Assembly (NCBI GenBank): GCA_038240015.1
Contig: JBBSEF010000067.1
Span: 1 to 15,792, forward strand
Origin: CAHJXF01 sp038240015
GTDB taxonomy: Bacteria > Pseudomonadota > Gammaproteobacteria > Burkholderiales > Burkholderiaceae_D
Length of the DNA stretch: 15,792 bases
Reading direction: 5' to 3'
Under the pieces are notes generated by a model. The model saw nothing but the letters and a program-made list of their open reading frames with translations, was not told the origin of the DNA and did not search any database. Below, in pieces: positions 14,004 to 15,792 of this stretch. Positions within the stretch are counted from its first letter, which is position 1. The number at the start of each line of letters is the position of its first letter. Both the position numbers and the translations under genes were made by a program.

Positions 14004-14429
14004 TCAATGCCTTGTCGCGAGCAGCCGACGATGGTCCACCATAATGCAGCGGTCCATCACGACCAGCATGCCGGCAGTGCGCGCGCGCGCGGCAGCGGCT
14101 TCATTGACCACGCCGAACTGCATCCACAGGTGATGCGCTTCGATATCGATCGCGGCATCGGCAATCGGAGCGATCTCTTCGCTGCGTCGAAAGCACACCA
14201 CGGTGTCGATCGCGATCCCTTCGCCGGCGAGTACGCCAAGGCTGGCGACGCAGCGTAGTCCCGCGACACGATCGGCATACGGATTGACAGGATGCACTTC
14301 GAACCCCGCGCCCTTGAGGTACGCGGCAATGCGATGGCTGTCGCGCGCGGGATTGTCCGAGGCGCCCACCACCGCGATGCTTCGTGTGGCATCGAGGATG
14401 CGGATGGCGATCGCAAAGTCATCTTCCAT
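14004..14429 (-). CDS. YccU-type CoA-binding domain protein
   Basis: A 141-residue single-domain protein. IAVVGASDNPARDSHRIAAYL (18-38) followed by GFEVHPVNPYA is the CoA-binding Rossmann signature shared with succinyl-CoA ligase alpha chains. RRSEEIAPIADAAI and LWMQFGVVNEAAAARA followed by VVMDRCIMVDH complete the YccU family pattern, including the late conserved Cys in DRC. The family is widespread and poorly characterised; binding of CoA or a similar nucleotide is expected. ATG 14429 has an excellent ribosome site (AAAGGAG, seven bases upstream) lying inside the end of gluQRS, whose stop it overlaps by 11 bases, so the two genes are co-transcribed. Longer frames to 14648 read gluQRS sequence in the wrong frame. 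It converges on the helicase gene with a 51-base gap that holds no clear terminator. Confidence 0.92.
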   Translation of the reverse strand: MEDDFAIAIRILDATRSIAVVGASDNPARDSHRIAAYLKGAGFEVHPVNPYADRVAGLRCVASLGVLAGEGIAIDTVVCFRRSEEIAPIADAAIDIEAHHLWMQFGVVNEAAAARARTAGMLVVMDRCIMVDHRRLLATRH

Positions 14430-15375
14430 GGGTCGCTCCTTTGTGATCCGCGGTGATCGTCCAGCGCGACGCCCACGCCCGCGTCGCTCGGCGCCAGAAC
14501 TGTTCGACGCTGGTTGCGTGCTCGATCTCCAGGCCGAGATGGCGCGCGGCTTCGTGCAGCGCGGGCAGGGGGCGTTCTCGATCGAGCGGCCGCGCGCCGT
14601 TTTGTTTCGCAAGCTTGTCGCCCAAGGCATCGACGACCAGCGGCACATGCAAGGTTCTCGGCATGGGAAGGCCGAGCGTTTGCTGGAGCCAGCGTTGACG
14701 CGGCGTCGAATCGAGCAGGTCGGCGCCGCGCACGATGTCGGTCACGCCCTGCGCGGCATCGTCGACGACCACCGCGAGCTGATAGGCCCACAGCCCGTCG
14801 GCGCGCTTGATGACGAAATCTCCGACCTCACGCGCGAGGTTCTGCGTGACCAGACCCGCGGCGCGATCGTGGAATGTCACGACCCGCTCGGGCAGCCTCA
14901 TGCGCCACGCGCGGGCAACGCGTCCGGGAGGCAAGCCTTCGCGACACGTGCCCGGATACACCGCAGCGCCCGCCTGGTCGGGCAGGCGCGCAGGGGCGAG
15001 GCTTGCCTCTTCGACCTCGCGACGCGTGCATCCGCACGGATACACGGTTCCGCGCATTTGCAATCGGTCGAACGCGTCACGATAAAACGCATCGCGCGCA
15101 CTTTGCCGCACGATGTCCCCATCCCATCGAAACCCGTAGGTCGCAAGCGTCGCAACGATGTCGTCGGCCGCGCCGGGTACTTCGCGCGGACCATCGAGGT
15201 CTTCGATTCGAACCAGCCAGCGTCCGCCGTGCGCGCGCACATCGAGCCAGCTGGCCATCGCCGCGACGAGCGAGCCCCGGTGCAGGAAGCCGGTAGGCGA
15301 GGGCGCAAAACGCCCGATCATGGTCGCGCTGGTGTCGGCCGCAGTCATCGGTCTTGCTTGATGGAAATCACACAT
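14419..15375 (-). CDS. gluQRS: Glutamyl-Q tRNA(Asp) synthetase
   Basis: A 318-residue truncated glutamyl-tRNA synthetase paralogue that activates glutamate and attaches it to the queuosine in the anticodon of tRNA(Asp). IGRFAPSPTGFLHRGSL carries the HIGH-equivalent (H32-x-G-S). RIEDLDGPRE is the class I glutamate-site block. C114, C116, Y140 and C144 (YPCGC ... YPGTC) fit the GluQRS zinc site. LVVDALGDKLAKQNGA holds the KMSKS-equivalent KLAKQN. No anticodon-binding domain follows, as expected. ATG 15375 is preferred for the AAAGAG ribosome site just upstream; ATG 15348 (MTAADTS) would match the family N-terminus equally and lacks such a site. Further upstream the frame extends to 15468 without support. 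The 3' end overlaps the CoA-binding gene. Confidence 0.95.
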   Translation of the reverse strand: MCDFHQARPMTAADTSATMIGRFAPSPTGFLHRGSLVAAMASWLDVRAHGGRWLVRIEDLDGPREVPGAADDIVATLATYGFRWDGDIVRQSARDAFYRDAFDRLQMRGTVYPCGCTRREVEEASLAPARLPDQAGAAVYPGTCREGLPPGRVARAWRMRLPERVVTFHDRAAGLVTQNLAREVGDFVIKRADGLWAYQLAVVVDDAAQGVTDIVRGADLLDSTPRQRWLQQTLGLPMPRTLHVPLVVDALGDKLAKQNGARPLDRERPLPALHEAARHLGLEIEHATSVEQFWRRATRAWASRWTITADHKGATHGR

Positions 15376-15440
15376 GGGACTCTTTGAGCGAATCGACCGG
15401 TCTTTCTCTCGAACAATCGTAAAAGCCGCCGATTGCTTGC

Positions 15441-15446
15441 GATAAT
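15441..15446 (+). promoter_or_regulatory. Possible -10 element upstream of the right-edge gene
   Basis: GATAAT preceded by TGC at 15438-15440, in the same context as the candidate -10 before the helicase. The -35 position is poor (CGTAAA, 15418-15423). It overlaps an in-frame ATG at 15445, which argues that the downstream gene starts later if this promoter is real. Confidence 0.25.
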
Positions 15447-15573
15447 GCAGCGCGCAGCAACGCGGCAAAACTCGGAATTGGATCGAGCACTCCGCGCCCT
15501 CCTTGAAAAGCCGACTTGCCTAACCGGCATTCTCCATGCGTTCGAACACGTCTGCCGTTTTGCGAAGTTAATC

Positions 15574-15792
15574 GTGCTTCGACCGAATCACTCGCTGGCA
15601 GCCTCGCGAGGCGCGCACCCAGCGGTTGGCGCGAATGCGGATGCGCGCATTCGCCTCGAACTGCTCGATATCGCCGCGCATAACGGATGGCTGTCGGGCG
15701 CGGTCACGGTCGTCGTGATCGGGTTTCTCTACGCACTGTTGCAAGTGCGTACGTCAAACATCGCCATGATGATCTGGATCGTGGCGATGATC
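15574..15792 (+). CDS. N-terminus of an integral membrane protein, possibly a sensor (cut by right edge)
   Basis: An open frame runs off the right edge. RIRLELLDIAAHNGW is an amphipathic segment, followed by a strong membrane span (AVTVVVIGFLYALL), a short polar turn (QVRTSNIA) and the start of a second span (MMIWIVAMI). A short N-terminal helix followed by closely paired membrane helices resembles the input domains of bacterial membrane sensors such as histidine kinases or diguanylate cyclases, but no signalling domain is inside the window, so that is a guess. GTG 15574 is chosen because codon composition becomes more coding-like after it and a GAAG lies upstream; an in-frame ATG at 15445 is the alternative, but a -10-like GATAAT overlaps it. 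The gene diverges from gluQRS. Confidence 0.55.
   Translation, partial: MLRPNHSLAASRGAHPAVGANADARIRLELLDIAAHNGWLSGAVTVVVIGFLYALLQVRTSNIAMMIWIVAMI

Noticed and set aside
14203..15387. A 394-codon plus-strand frame opposite gluQRS
   Set aside because: It has Arg-rich composition with no recognisable domain and is explained as the antisense frame of gluQRS and the CoA-binding gene, both with full motifs and ribosome sites.

Overview
The window looks like a piece of a proteobacterial chromosome, most likely a betaproteobacterium of the Burkholderiales type. It is fairly GC-rich and densely packed. The right-hand housekeeping genes (RhlE-type DEAD-box helicase, YccU-type CoA-binding protein, GluQRS, omega-amino acid:pyruvate aminotransferase) carry family signatures typical of that group. 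I see no rRNA, tRNA, CRISPR array, insertion sequence or phage gene. No stretch over about 210 bases lacks a gene.

Region 1 (1-7952) is an envelope-transport locus. A GMC flavin oxidoreductase (minus strand, cut by the left edge) lies head to head with a GT-B glycosyltransferase, and their start regions overlap. The glycosyltransferase is followed by two FtsX/LolC-like ABC permeases. A LolA-like periplasmic protein follows on the opposite strand, then a MacB/LolD-type ATPase, and last a signal-peptide-bearing DUF1302-like outer-membrane beta-barrel. Together this is a complete inner membrane, periplasm and outer membrane route resembling LolCDE-LolA, with a beta-barrel where LolB would be expected. 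The oxidoreductase and glycosyltransferase suggest that the cargo is an oxidised or glycosylated lipid-like molecule; that is inference.

Region 2 (7925-10779, minus strand) is a three-gene operon, in transcription order: a FeeM/LuxI-fold N-acyl amino acid synthase-like protein, a ThiF/MoeB-type E1-like adenylyltransferase, and a long nitroreductase-family flavoprotein joined to the E1 gene by an ATGA overlap. This looks like a small-molecule pathway (acylate, adenylate, oxidise or reduce) with no obvious housekeeping role. Its last gene overlaps the end of the outer-membrane barrel gene tail to tail.

Region 3 (10982-15792) reads as core genome: an omega-amino acid (beta-alanine):pyruvate aminotransferase, an RhlE-type RNA helicase, then convergently a CoA-binding protein and glutamyl-Q tRNA(Asp) synthetase (overlapping by 11 bases), and finally the start of a membrane protein cut by the right edge. 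Sample counts suggest Region 1 is less GC-rich than Regions 2 and 3, consistent with but not proof of an accessory origin.
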